Source: Chitinophagaceae bacterium
GTDB taxonomy: Bacteria; Bacteroidota; Bacteroidia; Chitinophagales; Chitinophagaceae
Direction of reading: 5' to 3'
Length of the DNA: 64,000 nt
Assembly (NCBI GenBank): GCA_016719165.1
Contig: JADKAJ010000002.1
Span: 310,001-374,000 of the forward strand
Shown: piece after piece, positions 26,301 through 34,172 of the stretch
Numbering within the stretch: the stretch's first letter is position 1
Layout of the letters: every line of letters starts with the position of its first letter
The notes under the pieces: generated by a model
Seen by the model: only the letters and a program-made list of their open reading frames with translations
What the model was told of the DNA's origin: nothing
Databases searched by the model: none
Position numbers and translations under genes: made by a program

Positions 26301-26599
26301 TCCTGCACATAAGTGGTTGCATAATATTTAGCCACACCGGGTACAAGATTCTCCGGTTTGTTGGCATAAGGTATAGCTTTCTTTACAGGAACCTTACAAC
26401 TGGCAGCCAGCGTAGCTGCAGCTGTACTGAAACCAAGATACTTTAAGAAATCCCTGCGGGGAGCTTTGGCATCAATCAATCCTTTGTCGTCGAAACCTTC
26501 AAATGGCAACTCTTCTTTAAACTCATCCTGCTGCTTCTTTTGAAAGTTTTCGTTGTCATTCACCTCTCCGAAACTTTGCCAGTACTTTTTTTGGCTCAT
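23390..26599 (-). CDS. actB: alternative complex III subunit ActB (molybdopterin-oxidoreductase-like, Fe-S)
   Basis: 1069 residues from the ATG at 26599 (MSQKKYWQSF), three codons after another ATG. A Tat-type signal RRDFLKYLGFSTAAATLAAS is followed by a Cys that may be lipidated. The long N-terminal part resembles the catalytic subunit of molybdopterin oxidoreductases, which in ActB carries no Mo cofactor. The C-terminal part is a four-cluster ferredoxin-like module: CYGCGACVVACHAENNVPVV, then CQHCDNAPCENVCPVAA, CIGTRYCANNCPFKVRRFNW, and CSFCFQRL with CQTACSANAI. It relays electrons from quinol (ActC) to the hemes of ActA. It is a fusion of the two proteins that are separate in PsrA/PsrB-type enzymes. 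Confidence 0.96.
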   Translation of the reverse strand: MSQKKYWQSFGEVNDNENFQKKQQDEFKEELPFEGFDDKGLIDAKAPRRDFLKYLGFSTAAATLAASCKVPVKKAIPYANKPENLVPGVAKYYATTYVQDGDVVPVVAKVRDGRPIKIEGNDLCSYTNGGTTARTQASVLDLYDTHRLRFPQHRVGKGADAKFEEVPTFEQFDKMVGDAIKNAGGTTVLLTSTIVSPSTKEIIANYPGLRHVQYDAVSYSGMLLANEASGFGKKIPTYDFGAAKVIVSLGADFLGTWLNSVENAKGYSVGRRIDEKNPSMSKHYQFEGYLSLTGASADERFTHRPSETGLVALGLAVAVGAVDMASPVTDAKLKAGIEKVAADLKANAGAGLVVCGSNDKNIQVIVNAINNTIGAYGKTIDWSKPVNYRQGIDSDFAQLVADMETGTIGTILICGANPAYNYHDAAKFSAALSKVKVTVSFNERLDETTELCEYVAPSHHYLESWGDAEPKTGVVSFMQPTIYPLFKTRPFQTSLLKWSGNNTDYEVYFKNYWTGKLGSEEAFNKILQDGIKEEAPAAAGAGTYNGGAVATAISAIESAKKVTGAEVVLYQKTSIGTGTGATNPWLQELPDAISKATWDNYALISMSMAKEVLGLDLINGSEKESNNYEYYPQKPVIKLTVGKKEVELPVLVIPGMQANTIAVAVGYGRGEKLGKTAAGIGKNVYPFTSFDGTTISYHAAVTVADAKRKEKIAQTQIHNSYEDRIEVVRETTLATFKKNPNVIPDYRNHLEETYGKSQNGATTDYRKEGTLYPLHDQPGIKWGMNIDMNACYGCGACVVACHAENNVPVVGKSEVLRYHDMHWLRIDRYFVSDEKNPDELKGVVFQPMMCQHCDNAPCENVCPVAATNHSAEGINQMTYNRCIGTRYCANNCPFKVRRFNWADYTGADSFKDNQDQQLVGKLDPVVHQMNDDLTRMVLNPDVTVRSRGVIEKCSFCFQRLQAAKLEAKKQDRPLKDGDAKTACQTACSANAIVFGNVHDKESAITKVRAENTQRGFYVLEQLHVLPNVSYLAKVRNTEEIVESEGHHPPPASEHGAEGQGEKKPAEAQH

Positions 26600-26670
26600 G
26601 AATATCAATTTGATAATTCGATAATGTGCTGATTACTAATTCGAGTTTTTCAACTTCTTAACTAACCTTA

Positions 26671-27942
26671 TTAATAGTGACATTTTTGACACTCCAGTCC
26701 ACCGATATCTTTCACAGTTATACTATCCATTTTGCCGGATTTGAAATCGTTGTGAAACTTCTCATAGATGCTGTAATACTTATTGCCTTTGGTGCTGTCG
26801 TAGTTAAAATCCACTTTTGTTTGACGATGACAGTTGATACACCAGCCCATACTCAATTCGGCAACCTGCTTCACTTCATCCATTGCAGTTATTTCACCAT
26901 GACAGCTTTGGCATTGTACATTACCGGCTCTTATGTGTTGTGAGTGATTAAAATAAACATGATCAGGCAGGTTGTGGATTTTTACCCATTCAATCGGCTT
27001 TTTGATCATGGAAGGATCCCATTTATTTGCATTGTTGGGGTCAAATCCTGCTGCAGCATGCAGTTTGGCTATTTCCGCTGTACCATTGATCTCATTACCA
27101 GCTTCATCATAGAGCTTTGGCCCTTTTTCGTAAGTGGTGATGGCTTTGTGGCAATTCATACAGGTATTTACCGAAGGAATAGCGGCATGCTTACTGTCCC
27201 ATGCTGAACCATGACAATATAGACAACTGATCTGGTTGATGCCTGCATGTACTTTGTGAGAATAATAAATAGGCTGCTCCGGCTGATAATCTTTCTGACG
27301 ACCCAGTCCGATAGCTCCTTTCGCTACCATATAACCACCGAAAATGAAGAAAATAATGGCGGCCATTGCGATATATACTTTATTGCGATAGAAGGGAACA
27401 GGCTCCGGACGAATAATCCCTTCCGAATCATCTGACATTTTTTTCAGGTTGCTGTTCACCTGCATTAAAATAAGGGCTATGATACCTAATATGAGGGAGA
27501 TTACACCAAAAATGATGGCATTCTGGTTACCAGATGGCTGTACTTCAGCACCGGGAGGTGGCGGTGGAGCTGGTTTTGCGGCTTCATTTATATAGGACAC
27601 CAGATTTCCAACATCAGCCAGGGTTACATCAGCAAAACCTGTCATCATTGATCCGTATTTAGCCTTAAGCCCTTGAGTGTAAGGGTCTTTAGCCATATAA
27701 GATGCAGGATTATTGATCCATGCCAGCAGTTCTTTATGATCAGCCCATTTGTGCCTTTCCTCAATTCCGGCCAGGGCGGGCCCTGTCCCGTCTTTCAACA
27801 CATTGTGGCAGGCAGCACATTTACTGTTAAATATCGCCTTGCCTGCAGCAATATCCTGTGCAGTTACACTCACTATAGAAAAGACAAAAAAAGATAGAAA
27901 CAAAGATGTCAGTCTCTGGCCGATTGGTTTACAAAGAATCAT
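26671..27942 (-). CDS. actA: alternative complex III subunit ActA, multiheme cytochrome c (six CXXCH)
   Basis: 423 residues. A signal peptide (to about VTAQ) is followed by an N-terminal monoheme domain (KCAACHNVLKDGTGPALAG), a Pro-rich linker (KPAPPPPPGAE) and two membrane helices, one each side of a short charged loop. A pentaheme domain then carries CLYCH, CMNCH, CQSCH, CINCH and the C-terminal CQKCHY. That makes six CXXCH motifs, one more than the five described for ActA of characterised complexes. ActA takes electrons from ActB and passes them to ActE or the oxidase. It is first of the respiratory operon, with a promoter about 50 bp upstream. Confidence 0.95.
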   Translation of the reverse strand: MILCKPIGQRLTSLFLSFFVFSIVSVTAQDIAAGKAIFNSKCAACHNVLKDGTGPALAGIEERHKWADHKELLAWINNPASYMAKDPYTQGLKAKYGSMMTGFADVTLADVGNLVSYINEAAKPAPPPPPGAEVQPSGNQNAIIFGVISLILGIIALILMQVNSNLKKMSDDSEGIIRPEPVPFYRNKVYIAMAAIIFFIFGGYMVAKGAIGLGRQKDYQPEQPIYYSHKVHAGINQISCLYCHGSAWDSKHAAIPSVNTCMNCHKAITTYEKGPKLYDEAGNEINGTAEIAKLHAAAGFDPNNANKWDPSMIKKPIEWVKIHNLPDHVYFNHSQHIRAGNVQCQSCHGEITAMDEVKQVAELSMGWCINCHRQTKVDFNYDSTKGNKYYSIYEKFHNDFKSGKMDSITVKDIGGLECQKCHY

Positions 27943-27989
27943 AGATGCAATTGATCTGAAAAATGTGGATAAATAGCTCTAATCAGGCG

Positions 27990-27997
27990 CAAAAATA
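27990..27997 (-). promoter_or_regulatory. actA: probable promoter (-7 box) of the act-cox operon
   Basis: Read on the minus strand, TATTTTTG matches TAnnTTTG exactly and lies 47 bp upstream of the actA ATG. A CTTG lies about 22 bp further upstream and a TTTTG about 14 bp upstream, neither at ideal spacing, so only the -7 box is strong. Confidence 0.5.
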
Positions 27998-28212
27998 AGT
28001 CAGGAACTTAACAAAACGCCAAGTACTTAACTTTTTTTTTAATCCGCTACCAGCCTGCATTTCAGCGGATTTATTACTATTTTTTAGCAAACAGTAAAGT
28101 TGTTTGTCATAAATCGGTCAACCTTTCCATAAAGTTCAACAGATGTGAAAATAGTCGTCTTTCATGGCCATTTTTTCCTGACTTTTGCGTCGCTTAATTT
28201 TAATGATACTGC

Positions 28213-28503
28213 ATGTTTGAACGATTACAGAAAAAATGGAAGGTGAATGGCCTTCAGCTGGCTCTGATTCTTTGCACTTTTACCATCGGAGGCAGTGCTA
28301 CGGGTTTCGTGGGAAAAAAGATTATGAATGCGCTGTCCATCGGACAGGATTGGCTCTGGGCAGTCATTTATATTCTGCTGGTGACCCTTATCTGGCCATT
28401 GATGGTAATAATTGTAAGCATTCCATTCGGCCAGTTCCGTTTTTTCAATGCTTATATCCATAAACTGGGACAAAAAATGGGTGTCATCAGGGAAAAGAAA
28501 TGA
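28213..28503 (+). CDS. small membrane protein, DUF6787-like
   Basis: 96 residues. Two membrane helices (LQLALILCTFTIGGSATGFV and WLWAVIYILLVTLIWPLMVI) are separated by a basic loop. The end FGQFRFFNAYIHKLGQKMGV is a segment I associate with the DUF6787 family of Bacteroidota. No function is known. It is transcribed away from the act operon across a 270-bp divergent region and lies 39 bp before purN, probably in the same transcript. Confidence 0.78.
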   Translation: MFERLQKKWKVNGLQLALILCTFTIGGSATGFVGKKIMNALSIGQDWLWAVIYILLVTLIWPLMVIIVSIPFGQFRFFNAYIHKLGQKMGVIREKK

Positions 28504-28542
28504 ATAGACTTTCCTGGTGCTTTCTCATTATGATACTATACT

Positions 28543-29118
28543 ATGAATAAGATCGCAGTTTTTGCATCTGGTGGAGGCAGTAATGCGCAAAAGATCATTG
28601 AGTATTTCAATAATTCCCAGTTGGCCAGCATTGCACTGATAGTAAGCAATAAGCCAGAAGCCGGTGTAGTAACGATTGCTGAAAAAAACACCATTCCCAC
28701 GCTGATTATCGAAAAAGAAAAATTTCTGAAAGGATCGGGATATACAGATGATTTAAAAAAAGAGGGCATTGATCTCATCGTATTAGCGGGATTCTTATGG
28801 AAGATCCCTGCTTTACTGATAAAAACATTTCCCGGAAAGATCATCAATATACATCCTGCCTTATTGCCAAAATACGGTGGTAAAGGTATGTACGGCTTTC
28901 ATGTACACCAGGCTGTTATTGATAATAAAGAAAAAGAAAGCGGAATTACTATTCATTATGTGGATGAACAGTATGACCATGGGCAACCAATATTCCAGGC
29001 TACCTGCCCGGTATTTGAAAATGATACAGCTTTTTCACTGGCAAAAAGAGTGCAGCAACTGGAACATGAACATTATCCTAAAGTCATTGAAGAGATCCTT
29101 TTCAACAACAGCAAATAA
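28543..29118 (+). CDS. purN: phosphoribosylglycinamide formyltransferase
   Basis: 191 residues with the whole PurN fold. The phosphate loop is FASGGGSNAQKIIEYF, the active-site region is NIHPALLPKYGGKGMYGFHV, and ITIHYVDEQYDHGQPIFQ holds the catalytic Asp and the folate-binding loop. It formylates GAR with 10-formyl-tetrahydrofolate, the third step of purine synthesis. Length and motifs are normal. No other purine genes are nearby. Confidence 0.96.
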   Translation: MNKIAVFASGGGSNAQKIIEYFNNSQLASIALIVSNKPEAGVVTIAEKNTIPTLIIEKEKFLKGSGYTDDLKKEGIDLIVLAGFLWKIPALLIKTFPGKIINIHPALLPKYGGKGMYGFHVHQAVIDNKEKESGITIHYVDEQYDHGQPIFQATCPVFENDTAFSLAKRVQQLEHEHYPKVIEEILFNNSK

Positions 29119-29237
29119 GAAACAAAGCAACTTAAAAATTATTTTCACCTGTCATCCGGCCTTATTGACTCATACGACATTTTGATTTTACACTTCTTTT
29201 TGCATTTTCTTTTGTTACTTGCCGCTGATTAATTTTT

Positions 29238-29999
29238 GTGAAGCACCCCATATATATATTATTCATTATTTCATTCCTTTTTACGGCCACATCTGTGATT
29301 GCCCAGACCTATAAGATAAAAGGTGTGGTGTATGATAGTTCCAGGAATTATCCTATGGAACTGGTAAGTGTGCTCTCCACTTCGGGTACAGGCACCGTTA
29401 CCAATGCTGATGGATATTATGAAATTGAAGTGACTGAAAAAGATTCAATCTGGTTCAGCTATCTCAATAAACCAACAGTGAAGTTCCCGGTAATGAGGAT
29501 CGGCAACCCGATGCAGTTTGATATTTCATTACAGGTAAATGTGCCGGTAATGAAAGAAGTAAAAATATTACCCAGGAACTACCGGCTGGATTCTCTCCGG
29601 AACCGCCAGGACTATGCTAAAATTTTTAATTACCAGAAACCAACTTTGAAAACTGTAACACCCCAATATGGAGCCGCAGTTGGTTTTGACCTGGATGAGA
29701 TCATCAATATGTTCCGGGTGAAGCGAAACCGGAGCATGGCGTCTTTCCAGCGAAGATTATTAATGGAGGAACAGGATAAGTATGTGGAGTTCCGTTTCAA
29801 CAAAGCGCTGGTGCGCCGATTAACATTACTTGACGGGGCAGAACTGGATAGTTTTATGCGGGTATTTAAACCTTCCTACACTTTTACCAAACTGGCAGGT
29901 GATTATGAATTCAGGTTGTACATCAAACAAGCTCTCTATCGGTTCAAAAGAGGGATGCAACCGGATGCCTGGTATAAAGAAGAGCTGGAGGAGCAATAA
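29238..29999 (+). CDS. secreted protein with carboxypeptidase-like regulatory domain
   Basis: 253 residues starting at GTG (29238), which gives a clean signal peptide (MKHPIYILFIISFLFTATSV then IAQ). The first domain, TYKIKGVVYDSSRNYPMELV followed by TVTNADGYYEIEV, is the seven-strand regulatory-like domain common in Bacteroidota surface proteins. The second half (about 105-250) is basic and Arg-rich (FRVKRNRSMASFQRRLLMEE) without a known motif. It is too short to be a TonB-dependent receptor. The role may be structural or interaction-related; unknown. Confidence 0.82.
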   Translation: MKHPIYILFIISFLFTATSVIAQTYKIKGVVYDSSRNYPMELVSVLSTSGTGTVTNADGYYEIEVTEKDSIWFSYLNKPTVKFPVMRIGNPMQFDISLQVNVPVMKEVKILPRNYRLDSLRNRQDYAKIFNYQKPTLKTVTPQYGAAVGFDLDEIINMFRVKRNRSMASFQRRLLMEEQDKYVEFRFNKALVRRLTLLDGAELDSFMRVFKPSYTFTKLAGDYEFRLYIKQALYRFKRGMQPDAWYKEELEEQ

Positions 30000-30069
30000 A
30001 TTGCAGCCTGTTATTGATTACAAATAAATACAGCATTCTTTTTTTTGTATTGTCAAACTCTCGTTTGTA

Positions 30070-33000
30070 TTACCTGACTCTCTCACTTTGCCGGAGACAA
30101 CGTTCCCACATCCGGGCAAAATCCTCGGCTGAGTTGAATAGTACGGACATGTCTTTGGGCTTCATGCCTACGTTCTTTAAATCCTGGAAGAAATCGGCCA
30201 TCATTCCATAATGAGCCATCCCATCCAGGTTATAATCCCATGTTTTACCCAATGTGGAGGAGGGTATCAAGGGTTCATTCGTACCGGGTTTCATCATTAT
30301 TTTATAATAGTTTAACGCCTGCTCCAGTAATTTATGTCTTTTGTATTTTTCAGCATTGATCGCCACATCAGCAACCCTGTTGTCAAATGTTCTTTTATTA
30401 AATATTTTTTCCTTGCTTACTTTACAGGCAATTTGTTGCTGCGTTCCCACATCACCGTTAAATACATCTGTTCCAATTCCTTCCTCATTGCCTCCCTTGA
30501 TCAACCCTTTAATGAATTCCCTGATCCTCCCTTTGTTATAACTATTATGTACAACGTTATTGAGGTACCAGTCTATTTTATTTTTGGTATCCCCGGATTC
30601 TGCTACTTTTTTTAATCGTTCTTCCATGGAATAATATATCTGGAGAGCCAGCATAAAATCTCCCTGTTCATCTGTAAATAACTTTCCATTCTGTAAAAAT
30701 CTGTCCGGGCTGCTTTTGAATTCATCATAGGAGCCGGTAAGGTGGCCCCTGAACCGGCTGCCGGTTAAATCTGTGAATGAACGGTATTTAACCTGGTTGG
30801 CCTGGGAATAAACAAAACTTTGTCTGTTATATATATCGAACCTGTCGTGCCCCGCAGCACTGGCACTGTTGGCACCAAATCTCGGACCAACCAGGCCGGC
30901 AAAGCCATTGATATCTGTTCCAAAACAAACACCACTCCCTTCCATTTTTTCAATAGCGTATAATAATAACTGAGCAGCAGATTTTGAACTGCCGGGATTA
31001 TCATTCTTCACTACAGATTCAATATACCTGGCCCCGGAAGTTGGTATTATATTGGAAATAGCATTCACATTAGCCCCGGAAATACCCACTCCCATTATAC
31101 CACCCAATTGTTTAATTTTTCTCAGCTCATCAGGTTTCCGGTCATTCTCATTGGCAATCTTTTCAGCAATATGATTGTAATGATTGGTGTATAATTTTCG
31201 TCCCTCTTCTGAACGCAAATCATACTCCTCCGGTAATAGTTGAGCTTCTGTCCACCGGGTTTCTGTAAACTGGTTATGGCCGCTGTTCAACGGGTAACCA
31301 CCGCCGGGAACAGCGAAAGCCTTTTCAAAATAATCATCCACCGTTTTTCTTCCGGCATGATCAATGTCTATCATCATACCGAGCTTCATCATTTCATTGA
31401 CTGCAATTTCACCTGCTGTAGTTAGTCCCTGTTTATTGATATGCCCGGCATATCTTTTCCAGGGATACGCAGGGTAATTATTACCAACTGGAATAACATC
31501 CATTGAGATACCCCATTCATTGGTCCATTTGTTGATGGCCACCGTAGCAAGAATGGGGATCAAAGGCGCTGCTATACCCACTACGGAAGTACCAACTGTT
31601 GTTATTAACGGAATAAACGGCAGGATAGCCGGAGCCACAGCAGGCAGAACAAGCGGAGCTGCAGCACCTGCAATCCCGGCATAAGCAGCCACTTTATTAT
31701 TCGCATCAATAATGGCTGCCGGCATATCGCTTAATACATCAAATTTCGCTTTGAGTTTATATTCCGAGAAACCATCTTTATAATTTTTCAGTTCCACATC
31801 AAAAGGTCTTCCGGTATTAAACTTGGTGGCAAGATTGAATATATCTGACTTAATAGCCGTACCGCCTAACCCATTATTTAATAGATGCACCGGGAACATA
31901 TACCGAAGTCCTTTATTATACAACCTTCGTATCTCTGCCCTGATTTCTGCTTCGGTAGGAATTCTTTTCCCGTCAAAATTTCCAATATTATCCAGTTCAC
32001 TGCCCAATACCACTGCCAGCTTGTTTGATAACATGATCCTTCTCATATCAGCAGGAGAATAGGCTATTTCCATCCATTCCCTGCAGGCTGGAGCTATTAC
32101 ATTTTTTATATAGTCGATTTGTTTGTCGCCAACAGTTTTATCATCATCTGGTCGGGTACCTTCACTGATTCTTGCAAACACCTGGCTATGTACCGTTAGC
32201 GCCACGATCATTCTTACTCCTCCATCAAAAGCTCTTTTCAGCCAGTCTTTCCACATTTGCTGGTGAAGTTTCGTGTTGTACAATGGCCAGTATGCCAGTG
32301 TTTGTTCATTACTACCCCATGTATTGCCGGGATCCATTACGCCCAGCCGGTGTCCCGGATCAAATGCCCCGGCCACAGCATTGCGTATTATATTACCGCT
32401 GATCCTTTCCCCGCTGCTGCTTGTGAGTGTTCTGAAAATATCAGCACCATGCCCGATTTCACAATCTGCCAGTGCTTTATTGATATTACCAACAGGCTCT
32501 CCATGGAATAACCGGTTGCCAAAACCGATATGTGCTGCCGGATGCGTATGTGTGTCAATGGTACCCCATAAAGGAAAATCCCAGTCATAATAATTGCCCT
32601 CTTTCTGAAACACCTGCTTCACATTTACTTTAGAGTTGATGGCGATGTCGGTATCAACCGGCGCTGCATCCTGGAAAATAAAATCGTCTGCATTGATATA
32701 TCCTGTAGAAGTATTATCAGTAATTTTTATCCTTGCTTTTTTTCCTTTTAATGTCTGCACATCCCACCATACCCTTCTCATTACACTGCTTCCCTTGCCG
32801 GTAGCCCGGAATTGTTTTACTACCGGTATTGTTTTATTCACCGGAGCTATTACACGGAAAGGGTCTTTTTCCTTTTTCTCTTCTGTATCAGTTTCCCCCT
32901 GCCCTTCATACCCCAACTCTACTTTTGCATTGGCCAGGTCATTTGTGCCCCCAATCAGGAAACTGATATAATCCTTTGTGATAGTAAACTCCGGAGAGAT

Positions 33001-33429
33001 AAGCACTCCTGTTGGAATATTACCCTGGGTTCGTCCAAACGGTTGCGTTAAGTCGCTCCGGTTTTCATAACTGCCGATCCAGTAATTTCCTTTATGCCCG
33101 ATAGGAAGTGAAAGATCTTTCCAGTAATCACCGCCGAGTGAAATATTGATCCGAAAAGGATTATATGTATTATCCATTTCCCGTCGTATAATAACATTAT
33201 GCCCGTAAACAGGTTGATTATTGAAAGCTGTTCCCTCTTTCGTCCAGTCAGTCAATGCATCTTTTCCTCTTTCAAAATCAAAACCCCGCATGGCGATTAC
33301 ACCCACCGGCTGAGATACTGTTGTTACCACTCTTATTTCATCTTTTTTTTGGACAGGCAATTGTTTTACCTGGCTTAAAACAGGAACTACAAATCCGGTA
33401 AGGATTACCAGGATGGATATTCTTTTCAT
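30070..33429 (-). CDS. very large secreted M19-type (membrane dipeptidase family) hydrolase
   Basis: 1119 residues from the ATG at 33429 (MKRISILVILTGFVVPVLSQ, a signal peptide). An upstream ATG at 33468 would bury it. The N-terminal 270 residues are beta-rich and look like a carbohydrate-binding or jelly-roll domain. The peptidase region begins with GTIDTHTHPAAHIGFGNRLF, continues with ALTVHSQVF and MMIDIDHAGRKTVDDYF, and ends with SGVCFGTDINGFAGL, the M19 order of metal ligands. It is interrupted by an Ala/Pro-rich hydrophobic stretch of about 55 residues (near 590-650). Family members cleave dipeptides, often with a D-residue. Size is 2-3 times the family norm. Confidence 0.82.
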   Translation of the reverse strand: MKRISILVILTGFVVPVLSQVKQLPVQKKDEIRVVTTVSQPVGVIAMRGFDFERGKDALTDWTKEGTAFNNQPVYGHNVIIRREMDNTYNPFRINISLGGDYWKDLSLPIGHKGNYWIGSYENRSDLTQPFGRTQGNIPTGVLISPEFTITKDYISFLIGGTNDLANAKVELGYEGQGETDTEEKKEKDPFRVIAPVNKTIPVVKQFRATGKGSSVMRRVWWDVQTLKGKKARIKITDNTSTGYINADDFIFQDAAPVDTDIAINSKVNVKQVFQKEGNYYDWDFPLWGTIDTHTHPAAHIGFGNRLFHGEPVGNINKALADCEIGHGADIFRTLTSSSGERISGNIIRNAVAGAFDPGHRLGVMDPGNTWGSNEQTLAYWPLYNTKLHQQMWKDWLKRAFDGGVRMIVALTVHSQVFARISEGTRPDDDKTVGDKQIDYIKNVIAPACREWMEIAYSPADMRRIMLSNKLAVVLGSELDNIGNFDGKRIPTEAEIRAEIRRLYNKGLRYMFPVHLLNNGLGGTAIKSDIFNLATKFNTGRPFDVELKNYKDGFSEYKLKAKFDVLSDMPAAIIDANNKVAAYAGIAGAAAPLVLPAVAPAILPFIPLITTVGTSVVGIAAPLIPILATVAINKWTNEWGISMDVIPVGNNYPAYPWKRYAGHINKQGLTTAGEIAVNEMMKLGMMIDIDHAGRKTVDDYFEKAFAVPGGGYPLNSGHNQFTETRWTEAQLLPEEYDLRSEEGRKLYTNHYNHIAEKIANENDRKPDELRKIKQLGGIMGVGISGANVNAISNIIPTSGARYIESVVKNDNPGSSKSAAQLLLYAIEKMEGSGVCFGTDINGFAGLVGPRFGANSASAAGHDRFDIYNRQSFVYSQANQVKYRSFTDLTGSRFRGHLTGSYDEFKSSPDRFLQNGKLFTDEQGDFMLALQIYYSMEERLKKVAESGDTKNKIDWYLNNVVHNSYNKGRIREFIKGLIKGGNEEGIGTDVFNGDVGTQQQIACKVSKEKIFNKRTFDNRVADVAINAEKYKRHKLLEQALNYYKIMMKPGTNEPLIPSSTLGKTWDYNLDGMAHYGMMADFFQDLKNVGMKPKDMSVLFNSAEDFARMWERCLRQSERVR

Positions 33430-33560
33430 GTGGATAGATTTAAGGTGAAATACATACCTAAAGTACATTTTTATTCAAATAATAAAAATAGAACCGGGAA
33501 CATAGGCACTGTTTACGTATAAGTTCTTGGCAAATTCACCCCTGCATTGTAATTTGAATT

Positions 33561-34106
33561 ATGGAACAAACAACTTTAGGAATCGGAACCAGACTGCAGC
33601 ATACCCATTTCGGTCCGGGTGTGATAGTTGGTATCAGATATGCCACTTACCTGATCTCATTTATCAATCATGGTATCAAAGAAATAGACAAGACCGATAA
33701 TAAGCTGGAAGAGATCATTCCCGAGAATGTATCGTCAGAGATAGAAACCCACTCGGAAGTGGAAATGTCTTTATTAAAAATACTCCGGCTATGGGGCGGC
33801 CTTACCGAAACTGTACCACTCGGTGATAAATGGATAAAAGGCATACTGTTGTTACAGCCTGCAGATAAAAGCTTAAAGCCAAAAGAAATTCCTATTGAGG
33901 ATTTCTTTCACAAGATCGTTATGCTGCGGGACAGGTTAAGAGTGCTGGAGCAAAATATCAACAGCAGCAAAACGCTGAATGATGAAGAGAAAGTAAATAT
34001 CCAGCAATATATCACCCGCTGCTATGGTTCCCTTACCACCTTCAATGTACTATTTAAAAATAAAGAGCATTGGTTTGTGGGAGAAAAGGGTTCCAAAGAA
34101 GATTAA
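33561..34106 (+). CDS. conserved hypothetical protein with Tudor/SH3-like N terminus
   Basis: 181 residues, no signal or membrane helix, so cytoplasmic. The first 35 residues (LGIGTRLQHTHFGPGVIVGI, then SFINHGIKEID) follow the pattern V.H..FG.G.V......F...G.K.. of the small barrel at the C terminus of UvrD/PcrA helicases, which binds RNA polymerase. The remainder (about 45-175) is helical and charged with no motif I know. A link to transcription or DNA is possible but only inferred. It stands alone between the M19 gene and the MORN gene. Confidence 0.75.
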   Translation: MEQTTLGIGTRLQHTHFGPGVIVGIRYATYLISFINHGIKEIDKTDNKLEEIIPENVSSEIETHSEVEMSLLKILRLWGGLTETVPLGDKWIKGILLLQPADKSLKPKEIPIEDFFHKIVMLRDRLRVLEQNINSSKTLNDEEKVNIQQYITRCYGSLTTFNVLFKNKEHWFVGEKGSKED

Positions 34107-34172
34107 AATACCCGCCAGCCCGTATTTCCGGCTGCAGATATCTTTATACTTTTAAGGGTAAATCTCTTCGCT

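Noticed and set aside
28041..28071. Terminator upstream of actA
   Set aside because: The T-run precedes the stem on the plus strand and no gene ends there on either strand, so it cannot be a terminator of a known transcript.
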